This document shows, in pieces, positions 10,912-20,652 of a DNA stretch of 64,000 nucleotides. Location of the stretch: the NCBI GenBank assembly GCA_945870025.1, contig CAMBQN010000007.1, forward strand, positions 1 to 64,000, read 5' to 3'. The notes beneath the pieces are model-generated. The model had not been told where the DNA came from. It did no database searches and worked only from the letters and a program-made list of their open reading frames with translations. A program made the position numbers and the translations under genes. This DNA is from Akkermansia muciniphila (GTDB lineage Bacteria > Verrucomicrobiota > Kiritimatiellia > RFP12 > JAAYNR01). Each line of letters begins with the position of its first letter. Within the stretch, counting starts at the first letter, position 1.

Positions 10912-13704
10912 TCACATCCCCGCTCCCTCGGCTTGCACCACCACCCTGAACCCGACGCCCGCGCGGTTCATGCCGCGCTGGGCGATGTTCAGGTCGGGGT
11001 GTCCCCAGGAGCGCCGGGCCGACCTGGCAAACTCCGCGTTGCGCCTGCCCAGGTTGTCGGCGGAACCGCTCCGTAGCACGCGGAACATGCCGCTATCCGG
11101 ACCGGCCGGATTGTCGATCGGACTCACTGGGTAGTAGTCCGCTCCGAACCGGTCCAGGCACCATTCGCTCACGTTGCCGTGCATGTCATACAGACCCCAT
11201 GCGTTGGGCTTCTTCCCACCCACATCCCTTGGCCCGCCGCGGGCGTCCTGCCCGAACCATGCGTGGTCCTTCATCTCATCGATGCGGTCGAGATCCCCGA
11301 ATGACCACACTGTCGTCGAGCCCGCGCGGCACGCATACTCCCACTCGGCCTCCGACGGAAGTCGCACATTCCGGCCGGCACTGGCGGAAAGCCTGGCGCA
11401 GAAGTTTGTCGCCTGGAGCCATGAGACGCTTGCCGCGGGTCGGTTTGAGCCATCGCCAGCGGTGGCAGTGCCCATCACGGCGTCATACTGCGCGCGGGTC
11501 ACCTCGTGAACACCCATGAAGAACGGCTTCGTGATACGCACGCGGTGCTGCGGGCTCTCGTTGGGATGGTATCCCCAGGCATTCGTCACGCTGCCCATCA
11601 GGAACTCGCCCGGCCGGATGAGCGCAAGCTTGAGCGTTGTCCCGCCGCCTAGGTCGAGCGTGACAGTTTCCGGCAGTCCCTCCACGGATCCGAACGGCGC
11701 GGCGCGCGTCTCCCGTACAAAGTCGGCGGGAAGGCGCCGATGGACCGTCGCGGCCTCCTCGAGAAAGGCGTCGAAGGTCCAGGTCCAGTACAGCAAGGCC
11801 CGGCGGGCGTCCGTGTCACCGGCCTGATCGATCTCTGTGAGCGCGGCGGCGCGAAGTTCCTTCATCTGCTCCACGACGTTCGTGGGCCAGATCGCGGCGA
11901 AAAGGTCGGCCGGCAGGCGGTTTTCCAGCGCGAGCGTTCCAATCCCGTCGCATCCAGGAAGTTGATCGCGGTGCAGGTTGTCCGATTGCAGCGGGCGCGG
12001 CAGGGGTGTCTTCTCCCACCGGTCGCACTGAAGCCGCATGAGTTCGCGGGCGGATTTGGCCCCCTTGCCGAAGAGGCGTCGACACATCTCGTCCAGTATC
12101 GCCTCGACGTCGATCTCGGGGTTCCAAAGCGCACGCTGCCACACGTAGTAAGTGGGCGCCTCGGAGACCAGGATCGGCGCGCTGAAGATGGCCAGCTCCG
12201 TCCCCGTAATGTACCGCCGATTCCGCTGGTAGAAGTCCTGGACGAGGTGCGGATACTGAACCGGGCCGTAGGTCCAGTCGCCCGGGCTGGCGCACGAGGC
12301 CCAGATCAGGACCTGGCCCCATCCGCGGATGGTGTCGTCGAACGTGGAGCCGACGGACGGATGGAAGCCTCGTCCCAGCACGAACCCCTCCGGCCACACG
12401 CAAGCCACTCGCAGGTTCTCCGGGAACTTCACCCCCTGCGGCGGCTTACGATCGCCGGCGTTCAGGACAACCCTCTTGTCCGGCCAGCGATCCTTCACCG
12501 CTTCGCACAGCCGCTGCACAAACAACCCGAAGACCCATTCGTGGGCCCGTTCTTCGATGATGGCATCGGCACGCTGCTCACCAAACTCCTTGGTCAGCGC
12601 CGCCCGCAGGTTGCGGTCGTCCCGCATCCGGGCAGCCGTCTCCGAGCACCGCGGGCAGTTGCAGACGAGCCCTGGCGTCCGCGGAAAGTAGACGGTGCAA
12701 CTGTTGTCCGTCATGATCTTGTGCGGCGGCCAGTTGCCGGCTTTTTCGTCCCAGTGCCGGCTCAACCGTGCGAGCAGTGCGTCCAAGGTCTCCGGCGCGC
12801 TGAAGCAAATCCAGCGCTCATGACGGGTGCCGTCCTTGTTCATGGCCCGCGCCGCTTCACCCGCCTTCCGAACATCGCTCTCGTGAGCCCAGAGAACGAG
12901 CCACCACGCCATCACTTCGCTCCCCTGGATGATCCCCGGCGTGAAGTCGAGACACTCGCCGTGCCGCAGCAACGCCTCCATGCGGGGCATATACCACCAG
13001 GTCTCATCGCGCGGCATGACGCCGGGCGCCAGGGGCAGCGGCATCCGATCGCCCCAATTGTGGCCTTCGGTATTGAGCGGCATCAGCGACGTTTCAATGA
13101 AGTCAATACGCCGGCGGAAGACCGGCTGGTCAGTGTAGTGGACCGGCGGCGCAACGAGCGAGGCCGTGCGCCGGATCGAGCGCCCGGCGGCGTCGGCCGG
13201 CCAGTACCAGCGCACGCCGGTGAACCGCTCCAGAAAATCCGCCACGGCCCACGCCGCGCCGTCCGGGTTACCTGCCCCGCCCACGAGATAGACGCGGTTG
13301 GCGGCCGTCTTGACCACGAAACCCTCCGGTGGAATCTTCGCCGGATCGATCCCCGCCCCGCGGGTTTCCTCACAGTCGCCGATAATGATGGCGGGCCGGT
13401 CCTGGGCCGGAGGCTGGGCAACGCGTTCAAGCGTTGCGCCAGTGCTGAGCCGGATCACCTCGATCAATTCGTCGGTCAGCCGCCTGAGCTTCTCACCAGG
13501 CTTGCCTTCCGTCACGTAGACCACGGCGCACGGCTGCCCGTCACGCACGATCTCCACCGGCGCGTGCGTCGGCGCCTTCAGCCACGTCACGGGCGTCAGG
13601 TCGCGCGGCTTGAGGTCGTCAAGCGCCCTCGCCGGCAGCGCCAGCAGCGCCATCAGGACTGTCGCTCGCAGCAAATCGCCCGCCCGGATATCCGATCGCT
13701 TCAT
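10912..13704 (-). CDS. Secreted DUF4838-type glycosidase-like protein fused to C-terminal SUMF1/formylglycine-generating-enzyme-like domain
   Basis: Signal peptide; DUF4838-like middle region; C-terminal GEFLMGSVTNAWGYHPNESPQHRVRITKPFFMGVHEVTRAQYDAVMG...WEYACRAGSTT...NVSEWC. Confidence 0.75.
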   Translation of the reverse strand: MKRSDIRAGDLLRATVLMALLALPARALDDLKPRDLTPVTWLKAPTHAPVEIVRDGQPCAVVYVTEGKPGEKLRRLTDELIEVIRLSTGATLERVAQPPAQDRPAIIIGDCEETRGAGIDPAKIPPEGFVVKTAANRVYLVGGAGNPDGAAWAVADFLERFTGVRWYWPADAAGRSIRRTASLVAPPVHYTDQPVFRRRIDFIETSLMPLNTEGHNWGDRMPLPLAPGVMPRDETWWYMPRMEALLRHGECLDFTPGIIQGSEVMAWWLVLWAHESDVRKAGEAARAMNKDGTRHERWICFSAPETLDALLARLSRHWDEKAGNWPPHKIMTDNSCTVYFPRTPGLVCNCPRCSETAARMRDDRNLRAALTKEFGEQRADAIIEERAHEWVFGLFVQRLCEAVKDRWPDKRVVLNAGDRKPPQGVKFPENLRVACVWPEGFVLGRGFHPSVGSTFDDTIRGWGQVLIWASCASPGDWTYGPVQYPHLVQDFYQRNRRYITGTELAIFSAPILVSEAPTYYVWQRALWNPEIDVEAILDEMCRRLFGKGAKSARELMRLQCDRWEKTPLPRPLQSDNLHRDQLPGCDGIGTLALENRLPADLFAAIWPTNVVEQMKELRAAALTEIDQAGDTDARRALLYWTWTFDAFLEEAATVHRRLPADFVRETRAAPFGSVEGLPETVTLDLGGGTTLKLALIRPGEFLMGSVTNAWGYHPNESPQHRVRITKPFFMGVHEVTRAQYDAVMGTATAGDGSNRPAASVSWLQATNFCARLSASAGRNVRLPSEAEWEYACRAGSTTVWSFGDLDRIDEMKDHAWFGQDARGGPRDVGGKKPNAWGLYDMHGNVSEWCLDRFGADYYPVSPIDNPAGPDSGMFRVLRSGSADNLGRRNAEFARSARRSWGHPDLNIAQRGMNRAGVGFRVVVQAEGAGM

Positions 13705-13827
13705 GTGGTCCTCCTTGTATAACCTGCAAGACACGGCATTGCGCGGACGATCATTTACCTGATCCGGCATTCCAGATCGCCTTGATCGTCTCTTCCTGAT
13801 TGCTGAACGTGTAGTGTGCATCGTTGA

Positions 13828-15102
13828 TTACCTCTTTCCCAAAAACACCTCATTCACCCGCCGCAACCGATCAGGATATTCATGCCACGTGGGATCTTCC
13901 GGGCCGGAATTGGTCCGCGCCACCGCGCCCCACAGGCCGTGTTCCCGACAGGCGCGCGCGGCGTGTTCGACCACCTCCCAGTAGGCGTCGGAGCGTTCTT
14001 CCCAGCGCAAGCGCGCATCGGCGCAATAGCTCGCGCCCTCCCCGATCACCAGCGGCACGCCGGGGTAGTGTTGGTCCCGCAGTTTCACGGCCTGCGCCAC
14101 CCCCTCTTCCGCCTTCAGCTTGAACGGCCCGATGTTCTTGACCAGGTTGTCCTCGAGCATCCGCTCGAGCTCCGGCAGCGCGGCAGGCTCCAGGTTCCGA
14201 TAGAGCCAGACCCGATGATACCAGTCGTCAATGATCGGCGGCCGGCCTCCGCGACAGTTCCGGACCACGCGATACGGCACCAGATCGCGGCGCAGGAACC
14301 GACGAATCGATTCGTCCACCACCGGCTCCTCAACTGGCGAACTCCAGTTCCAGGTGACCGCGCGCTCCAGCACATCATAGGCCGACCACAGGTAGTAGCT
14401 GTGGAAGTTCCAGACCTGCATGTTCCTCGGCACGTGCTCCGGGTTGACGTACGGCGTGTAGGTGTCCAGCGCGAACCGAACTCCGGGATGGCGCGCCTTC
14501 ACAAACTCCAGCGCATCCTCGTGCCAGCTCCGCCAGCTGTTCAATTGCTCCTTCGGCTGCGTCTTCTCCCCGTAAAACCCCACAAAGTCCAACCCGTCGG
14601 CCTCATTGAAGATCTCAGCAAAGGCGATCGTATCCTGCAAGCCCCGCTGCTCCAGTTCGTTGAGGAGGTAGTCCAGCGCCCGCGCGAAGTACATGAACCG
14701 CTCCTCCGGCGGGAGCCCCATCAGCTCGGCATTGATGGCCTCGTCCGTGAACCAGAACGTGTGCAGGTAGTACCAGCTCGACAGGATAACTTTCACCTCG
14801 TACCGTTTCGCCAGCGTGCAGAGCTCGATCAATCGCTTCAGCGGATCGCACCGCCCTGTCAGACAACGTTCCATCTGGCGGATCAACCGCCCGTGTCCCG
14901 GCACGGCTTCCTGAAAGTTCAGTTCTCCGCGCGGTTTTCCATGCCGGTCGTGACACAAGCCCGCGCCACTTTCGAGGCGGATGCAGTTGAATCCCCGTTC
15001 CTTGAGATCCACCATCCGCCCCTCAAGATCGTCAAAAAAGCCATTGGGCGCGGTATCGAACAGGCCCCAGATCCAAAATGAAATCGCCAATCGGTCCGTC
15101 AT
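13828..15102 (-). CDS. Cellulase-like (beta/alpha)8 glycoside hydrolase
   Basis: Pattern of RGFNCIRLESGAG, AFAEIFNEADG, VIGEGASYC. Confidence 0.6.
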   Translation of the reverse strand: MTDRLAISFWIWGLFDTAPNGFFDDLEGRMVDLKERGFNCIRLESGAGLCHDRHGKPRGELNFQEAVPGHGRLIRQMERCLTGRCDPLKRLIELCTLAKRYEVKVILSSWYYLHTFWFTDEAINAELMGLPPEERFMYFARALDYLLNELEQRGLQDTIAFAEIFNEADGLDFVGFYGEKTQPKEQLNSWRSWHEDALEFVKARHPGVRFALDTYTPYVNPEHVPRNMQVWNFHSYYLWSAYDVLERAVTWNWSSPVEEPVVDESIRRFLRRDLVPYRVVRNCRGGRPPIIDDWYHRVWLYRNLEPAALPELERMLEDNLVKNIGPFKLKAEEGVAQAVKLRDQHYPGVPLVIGEGASYCADARLRWEERSDAYWEVVEHAARACREHGLWGAVARTNSGPEDPTWHEYPDRLRRVNEVFLGKR

Positions 15103-16619
15103 GTTCTCAATCCTTCCTCTTTGCTTCCGTCTCCTCGCTCGCCACCACTCTTGAAGCGCACATCCGCCACATGCTCATTCATTCGCAAACCCATGCCTGC
15201 CGCATTGGTGACCGGCTTGTCACCGTAGCGCAGCCCTTCGATGCTGACATTCTCGATCCGCTTATTCGGCGCGTAGCCGGTGAACTCACTGCGGGGCCCG
15301 CCCTTCTGGTGAAGCACGGTGACGTCGCGGATGGTGACATTCGAGATCCCACCGGCAAAGGACTGGTCACCCGGGATTCCCCAGATGTTGTCGAGGAACC
15401 GGAAACAGAACAACTGCTCCTCGCAGTGCTCGACGCGGATGTTCTCATAGACAATCCCGCTGATCTCCGTGCCATGCAGCGGCACGATGCCGAACACCCC
15501 CAACCCCTCGTGCGCATAATGAAAGAGCACGTCGCAGTCGCTGATCAGAATGTTGCGAATGTGCCGGGCCCGTGTTTCGCAGCCGATGGCGATCACTTCG
15601 TTATGGTCGCTCCAGAAGATGCAGTTGCGAATGAGAATGTTCTCCACCGCCGGCTGGGAACTGGGCGGGATGTGCGGCAATTTCAGGATATTACCACCAG
15701 TATTCCCTTTGATGGCGATGCTGTCGTCGCCGGAGCGGATGAAGCTGCGTTCCAGGGTTATATCCCGGCTATTGCAGGGGTTGAAGCCGTCGGCGGACCA
15801 GACCACGGACGCCAGCACGTGATAGTCCTGCAACCAAACCCGCTCGCAGTTGGAGAGCATGCTGCACCAGCCGCCGATGCCGCGCGTCTCGACAATGCCG
15901 CTGATCGAGACATCCTGGCAGTCGCTCAGCACAATCCCCGCCGGTGCACTGACCCCGCCCGCATAGTCCGCGCTTCCGGGCCGACGCTGGGCCAGCACGC
16001 CACGCCCCATGATCCGGATATTGCGGGCGCCAGAAATGCGAATCACGCCCTCGACCCAGGCGCCCGGCGCGAGGTAAAGTGTCTGGTTGTTGGTCAGGGT
16101 AATCGGCTTGTCATAGCCCAGATCGTGAAAGCCAGGCCCAAAGACGATCGCGTCCTGCGGCGGGGCTTCCAACGGCGGCGAGAAAAACAGGTGCAACGGG
16201 CGGGTGCGATGGTCGCCATTCACGACCAGTGTCACGGTCCCTGGCTGCTCCACGGTAAAGGTCACGCGCGTCCCCTCGCGTGTCACGGCGATGCCGCGCG
16301 ACAGCGGATGGGCCGTCACCGTACGAATATCCTCAGCAGTCAGGAAACTCAACTCCACTGACACCGGCACCGGGCCGGGAATGTCGGCGCAGGCGAAATA
16401 CATCGGCTGGCGCCACGCCTGCCCACCGTAAACCGGCATCGGTTGGCCGTTTTGATACGGCACGTCATAGCGCGTCGGCATGATGTAGACCGGCGCGGAT
16501 ACACCGTTCACATGCACGCGATAATCGACGCTCAATGGTATTCCGTTCACCTGCACAGATGGCCCGGCTTCCTGCACATTCATCTCCAGGCGAGCAGGAG
16601 GGTTGTCGATCATCGGCAT
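15099..16619 (-). CDS. Right-handed beta-helix glycoside hydrolase (GH28-like)
   Basis: IRIMGRGVLAQRR, SADGFNPCNSRDITLERSFIRSGDDSIAIKG typical polygalacturonase-like motifs. Confidence 0.75.
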   Translation of the reverse strand: MPMIDNPPARLEMNVQEAGPSVQVNGIPLSVDYRVHVNGVSAPVYIMPTRYDVPYQNGQPMPVYGGQAWRQPMYFACADIPGPVPVSVELSFLTAEDIRTVTAHPLSRGIAVTREGTRVTFTVEQPGTVTLVVNGDHRTRPLHLFFSPPLEAPPQDAIVFGPGFHDLGYDKPITLTNNQTLYLAPGAWVEGVIRISGARNIRIMGRGVLAQRRPGSADYAGGVSAPAGIVLSDCQDVSISGIVETRGIGGWCSMLSNCERVWLQDYHVLASVVWSADGFNPCNSRDITLERSFIRSGDDSIAIKGNTGGNILKLPHIPPSSQPAVENILIRNCIFWSDHNEVIAIGCETRARHIRNILISDCDVLFHYAHEGLGVFGIVPLHGTEISGIVYENIRVEHCEEQLFCFRFLDNIWGIPGDQSFAGGISNVTIRDVTVLHQKGGPRSEFTGYAPNKRIENVSIEGLRYGDKPVTNAAGMGLRMNEHVADVRFKSGGERGDGSKEEGLRT

Positions 16620-16639
16620 GTGCTTCTCCTTTGAGTATT

Positions 16640-16668
16640 CCGTCCTGAGATTAAGCCCTGAGACAAAG
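16640..16668. repeat. Short degenerate 13-mer array (CCTGAGATTAAG/CCTGAGACAAAG)
   Basis: Same unit as the 27561-27657 hairpin. Confidence 0.6.
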
Positions 16669-16682
16669 ACCTTCTGTACGCC

Positions 16683-19148
16683 CTATCCCTGCGCCGACAC
16701 CGGCACCGCCAACCACCGGCCACCTTTCTTGAGCAGCCGCCAGGAGGCGATGCGATGCCCTTCCACCGCATCCAGCTTCACTTTGCTGCCCAGCCAAGTC
16801 AGCACCGGGCGCCCATCCTTGCCGGCCGTCTCCTGCACCCGCACGATCCACCCTTTGCCATCCTGCGCCGGTTTGATGGCTAGGAGCCGGAATGTTTCCG
16901 GCGCGAGCGACGCCAGCGAACCGGTGCGCGGCAGTTCGCCGGGGTGCGGCGCAGCGGTCACGGTCACCGGCGGCATCTCCAGCTCCGTCGCCAGGCGCGG
17001 CAACTCCTGCCCGCCCGGTGTCAGCACAAACCGGAAGCGGTGTTCGCCCACGTCCGTGGACGGCAACCGGTACTCCGCATCCTGCGCGGTCTTGACATCG
17101 TTGGCGTAGCGCGAGGCGCGCACCAGCGTGGCGCGCAGGGCGCCCTGGGTCAGATCAAAGCAATAGAGCGCATCGCTGGCAAAGCCAAGCTTCGCCCCGC
17201 GCGTCCGGACCCAGCGTCCACCCGGCACTTCGCCTAGTTCGCCACGCTGCACCGTGCCGCCCGGGACCTCGTACTCCGCGCCGGTGGCACCGACGGGCAT
17301 GACCAGCTTGAGCCGCGCCGAGCGCTCGTTCCAGAAAAGGCGCGCCGCCACATCCACTGCCCCGCGCTTGCGGCTGAGCGCAAACGTCAGGTCCAGCCGC
17401 GACGCCCCGCCTTCCAGGCGCACCCGCAGCGCGGCACGCTCGGGCCCTGGCTCCACGATCTCCACCTGCGTCACGGTCCAGGCGTGTCGCACCTCCGAAA
17501 GGTTCATGGCCTCCGGCAGTTCCTCCATGTTGCCCCAAGAGCCCCAGGGATCGTCCACGGTGATCGCATGCAGTCCAGCCGTACCTAAGACCGGCTTGCC
17601 GCGCAGCAGGATCTGCACCCCCGCCGCCCCCTTAACAGCGGACACGGTATAGACGCCGTTCGAGATCCGGTTTCCTTCCGCCAGCACCGGCGCCAGCGTC
17701 TTCGGCTTGCGCGCACCTTCCAGCCACTGCATCTCAAAGACGCTCCAGCCCAGGGGTGGCAGCGTGGCCGACAGGACCACGCGCTTGCGCCAGGGCAGCG
17801 AGGGCATGCTCGAGTGCTCGGTTTGGATGGCCTGATGCGAAAGCGGTTTCTTGTCCGGCCCGCGTACTTCCACCGGCAATTCGTCAGCCCGATCTTTGTA
17901 ACCCCACATGGGACGGTAATCGAGCGATGCCTCAAGTTCAATCGGCCCGTGATATTCGTGCGGATGCGGGTTGAAAACGGCAAACACGGCAGGCCCCGGC
18001 ATATCCCCTTTGGGCATCACTACGCGGGTGTCCAAGTGCGCGGTCAACGCATTGAGAGCCGTATGCTCAACGCCGCGGGCCGCGTGCAGCGCCCCGCCCA
18101 GCCATTCGCGCTGGTCGTCGTATGCGCGCTCGATGCTGCTGCCCGGCAGGATGTCGTGGAACGAGTTGAAGAGCACCGCTTCCCAGGCGGCCTGGAGATC
18201 GGCCGGTTTGCGTCCGAACCGCGCCGCAACAAGGGCGTCCACGCGCTCGGCCCGGTTGATCAGCGCCTCGGCCTTGCGATACAGGGTCTTGAACCCGAGT
18301 TGCGATGCGTAGCAACCGCGCAGGCAGAAGTTCAGTTCACCCCGGTGCACCGGGAGGAACCCGTCGCCCTGCTTACGCGCCTCGGCCCGCACCGCATCGA
18401 GCAGCCGGTGCAGCGTGGAGAAGCGCACCTCGACCTCCGGATGCGCCTTGGCCCAGGCGTAGACATCGAGAATCTGCCGCCGCGTGGGTCCGCCGCCATG
18501 GTTGCCGAGTCCGAAGTAGACACCTACGTTGCGCAGATCCGACTGGCGCGCGATTTCAAGCGTGCCGTTCAGCTTCCCGGCAATCGAATCACGATCGCAG
18601 CAGTAGCCGCCATCCGGCACGCGATAGGCCAGGACACGCGATCCACCGGACCCATCCCACCAGAAGGCGGGCTTCGCGAGCGGCAGCAGGTTTTGCGCGG
18701 GGCGGCTGAACGAGAACCCGTCCATGCCGGCGGCCGCCAGAATTTCCGGCAGGCCGGCGCTGTGACCGAACGAGTCGGCGGCCCACGCCACGCGCGGCCG
18801 AATTCCGAACCGGCTCGCGAAGTAGGCCTGGCCCAGCGCAAAATGACGCAGGAACGTTTCGGTGGCCGGCAGGTTCGTGTCGGGCTGGACCCACGTGCCA
18901 CCCACGACATCCCAGCGCCCCGCTTCGATCATGCGCTGCACGCGGCGGAAGGTGACGGGATCGTGATCCTCGATATGGCGGTACAGGGCCGCCTCGCCGC
19001 GCATGAAGGTCAGGTCCTGAAATTCATCCATCAGGTCCAGCACGGTCCGGGTGGTGATGATCCCCTCGTTAAGTCCCTCACGCCAGTCCCAGAGCCAGAC
19101 CGGATCGAGATGGGCGTTCGGCAGCAGATGAAACGTCATCGCGGGCAT
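16683..19148 (-). CDS. GH38 alpha-mannosidase-like glycoside hydrolase
   Basis: FHLLPNAHLDPVWLWDWREGLNEG, AWAADSFGHSAGLPEIL, NSFHDILPGSSI. Confidence 0.9.
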   Translation of the reverse strand: MPAMTFHLLPNAHLDPVWLWDWREGLNEGIITTRTVLDLMDEFQDLTFMRGEAALYRHIEDHDPVTFRRVQRMIEAGRWDVVGGTWVQPDTNLPATETFLRHFALGQAYFASRFGIRPRVAWAADSFGHSAGLPEILAAAGMDGFSFSRPAQNLLPLAKPAFWWDGSGGSRVLAYRVPDGGYCCDRDSIAGKLNGTLEIARQSDLRNVGVYFGLGNHGGGPTRRQILDVYAWAKAHPEVEVRFSTLHRLLDAVRAEARKQGDGFLPVHRGELNFCLRGCYASQLGFKTLYRKAEALINRAERVDALVAARFGRKPADLQAAWEAVLFNSFHDILPGSSIERAYDDQREWLGGALHAARGVEHTALNALTAHLDTRVVMPKGDMPGPAVFAVFNPHPHEYHGPIELEASLDYRPMWGYKDRADELPVEVRGPDKKPLSHQAIQTEHSSMPSLPWRKRVVLSATLPPLGWSVFEMQWLEGARKPKTLAPVLAEGNRISNGVYTVSAVKGAAGVQILLRGKPVLGTAGLHAITVDDPWGSWGNMEELPEAMNLSEVRHAWTVTQVEIVEPGPERAALRVRLEGGASRLDLTFALSRKRGAVDVAARLFWNERSARLKLVMPVGATGAEYEVPGGTVQRGELGEVPGGRWVRTRGAKLGFASDALYCFDLTQGALRATLVRASRYANDVKTAQDAEYRLPSTDVGEHRFRFVLTPGGQELPRLATELEMPPVTVTAAPHPGELPRTGSLASLAPETFRLLAIKPAQDGKGWIVRVQETAGKDGRPVLTWLGSKVKLDAVEGHRIASWRLLKKGGRWLAVPVSAQG

Positions 19149-19250
19149 ACAGGTTTCTTCCTTTCTCGTGACGGGTATTAAATCATATATAGCCTGCGCC
19201 AAGCGATCTAAATGATATCTGTTTTGTCCGTTTTGACATACCAAAATAAG

Positions 19251-19390
19251 CCCCATCGTTGTCCCCATCGTTGTCATAATCGTTGTCATAATCGTCGTCG
19301 TTGTCCCATCTTTGTCCCAATCGTTGTCATAATCGTCGTCGTTTTCCCATCGTTGTCAGAATCATTGTCGACAATGATTGCGACAACGAT
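19251..19390. repeat. Degenerate 12-mer array (ATAATCGTTGTC) with short opposing arm
   Basis: About ten CATCGTTGTC-type units on one arm; GACAATGATTGCGACAACGAT on the other, pivoting at ATTGTCGACAAT. Confidence 0.85.
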
Positions 19391-19465
19391 CTGAACCCCG
19401 AACCCTTCTCCTCTTCATTGGCCTGCGGCGCGGCGTGACGCCGCTGCCCTACCTCGCGCGAAGCG
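19391..19465. repeat. 75-bp dispersed repeat, copy 1 (other copy at 27174-27248)
   Basis: Same length, 4 mismatches by eye. Confidence 0.9.
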
Positions 19466-19490
19466 AGAGGTCGAGTAGAGCCGGGTCTGC

Positions 19491-19596
19491 ATGGCGCTAA
19501 GTTAAGGGACTATTGCCATCTTAATCGTAATCGTAATCTTAATCTTAATCTGCTGTTGTAGAACGGATTACGATTAAGATTATGATTATGATCGGA
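19491..19596 (+). repeat. Degenerate hexamer (AATCGT/AATCTT) hairpin element, copy of 3774-3882
   Basis: Flank ATGGCGCTAAGTTAAGGGACTATTGCCATC shared with the reverse complement of the 3.8-kb copy; variable hexamer arms. Confidence 0.85.
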
Positions 19597-19673
19597 AGCG
19601 ATCGCTTAACATAACGCCGGACGCAACATAAAGCGCCATTCGGGCCAGGTCTGAATGACGCAATTTAAACGAC

Positions 19674-19807
19674 TTTGAGCGAATGTTCGTTCCGCCCTCC
19701 GTGTATTCACGGGTGAGGCGGACGAAACATTCGCTGATTATTTGCGGTTTTCGCGAAAAGTTTTCATTTTTTGTAGCAGGGGCTCCCATTTAGATGCGTT
19801 CGCCCTG
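19674..19807 (+). repeat. Dispersed ~135-bp hairpin repeat, copy A
   Basis: Aligns along its length to the reverse complement of 32628-32763; internal inverted repeat AGCGAATGTTCGTTCCGCC / GGCGGACGAAACATTCGCT. Confidence 0.9.
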
Positions 19808-19877
19808 TGGAGGGGCTTGCTAACGGGAGGCAAAAGAGCTATTCTGTGGCCATCTAATAAGGAACGGAACCCGCAGC

Positions 19878-20159
19878 ATGAAGACGCCGATATTCAACGA
19901 TCAGGATGTCCCCTATTTCTGTTGGGACCGTAAGCTTACGGCCGGTGAGATCCGATCGCAGTTGCGCACTGCGGTGGGGCTTGACTGGGTGCGACTGGCT
20001 TCCTGGCTGATGCGCGAGGCGGCTACCGCCGACGTCTGGGCATTCATGACGCCCGCCGAGGTGAAGGCGCGCTTCGATGAACTGGCGCCTTTCTTGCATC
20101 GAAAACGCGGGTTCTGGACATACTTGATTGGAACATGGCATGAACTGGGAAGAGTCTAA
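19878..20159 (+). CDS. Small protein upstream of AbiEii-like gene (possible antitoxin partner)
   Basis: 93-aa ORF overlapping the start of the next ORF. Confidence 0.5.
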   Translation: MKTPIFNDQDVPYFCWDRKLTAGEIRSQLRTAVGLDWVRLASWLMREAATADVWAFMTPAEVKARFDELAPFLHRKRGFWTYLIGTWHELGRV

Positions 20160-20460
20160 GGCGCTCACGCCGCTGAAGCGCGATTTCCTGAAGGCGTTCT
20201 TTGATCGCAGCCAGGCATTCTTTCTCACCGGTGGCTCAGCACTGGGCATCTTCTATCTTCAGCACCGGTTGTCATTTGATCTCGACTTCTTCACGACTGA
20301 TGAACATCTGGAATGGCACATTCTCGACAACGAACACACATTGACGCTATCCCCGACTACATACTGGAACCGGTCAGCGTCGAGGAACTCGTCGGTTTTG
20401 TCCGGGACCTCCAACGCCGACTTTCCGAAATGGCTTTCCCAGAGATGCCGTCCTGACTGA
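20140..20460 (+). pseudogene. Internally deleted/frameshifted nucleotidyltransferase AbiEii/AbiGii-type toxin
   Basis: N-terminus LTGGSALGIFYLQHRLSFDLDFFT in one frame; typical C-terminus IDAIPDYILEPVSVEELVGFVRDLQRRLSEMAFPEMPS* in another frame directly after it. Confidence 0.8.
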
Positions 20461-20652
20461 ACCTTCGAGTAGGGACGGGCCTGAATGGCGCCTGCAGGCA
20501 AAAGTCGGGATAGCCGTCGCGCCACCCAATGCGGTCTGGACGAGCAGCGTGAGGCAGGTTGCAACCAAGAATCCGCGAGATAACGTCCATTTCATTACCG
20601 GTCTCCTGTGTAAATTACTGAACACCCACACACTCTCTCGCTTCTTCATCCG

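Noticed and set aside
11740-13722. 660-aa plus-strand ORF antisense to the DUF4838/SUMF1 gene (also 13882-15081, 17814-19181, 58861-60099, 1491-2576, 36085-37179)
   Set aside because: Long shadow ORFs from high GC; the opposite strand encodes recognisable protein families while these read as Arg/Pro/Gly/His-rich low-information sequence.
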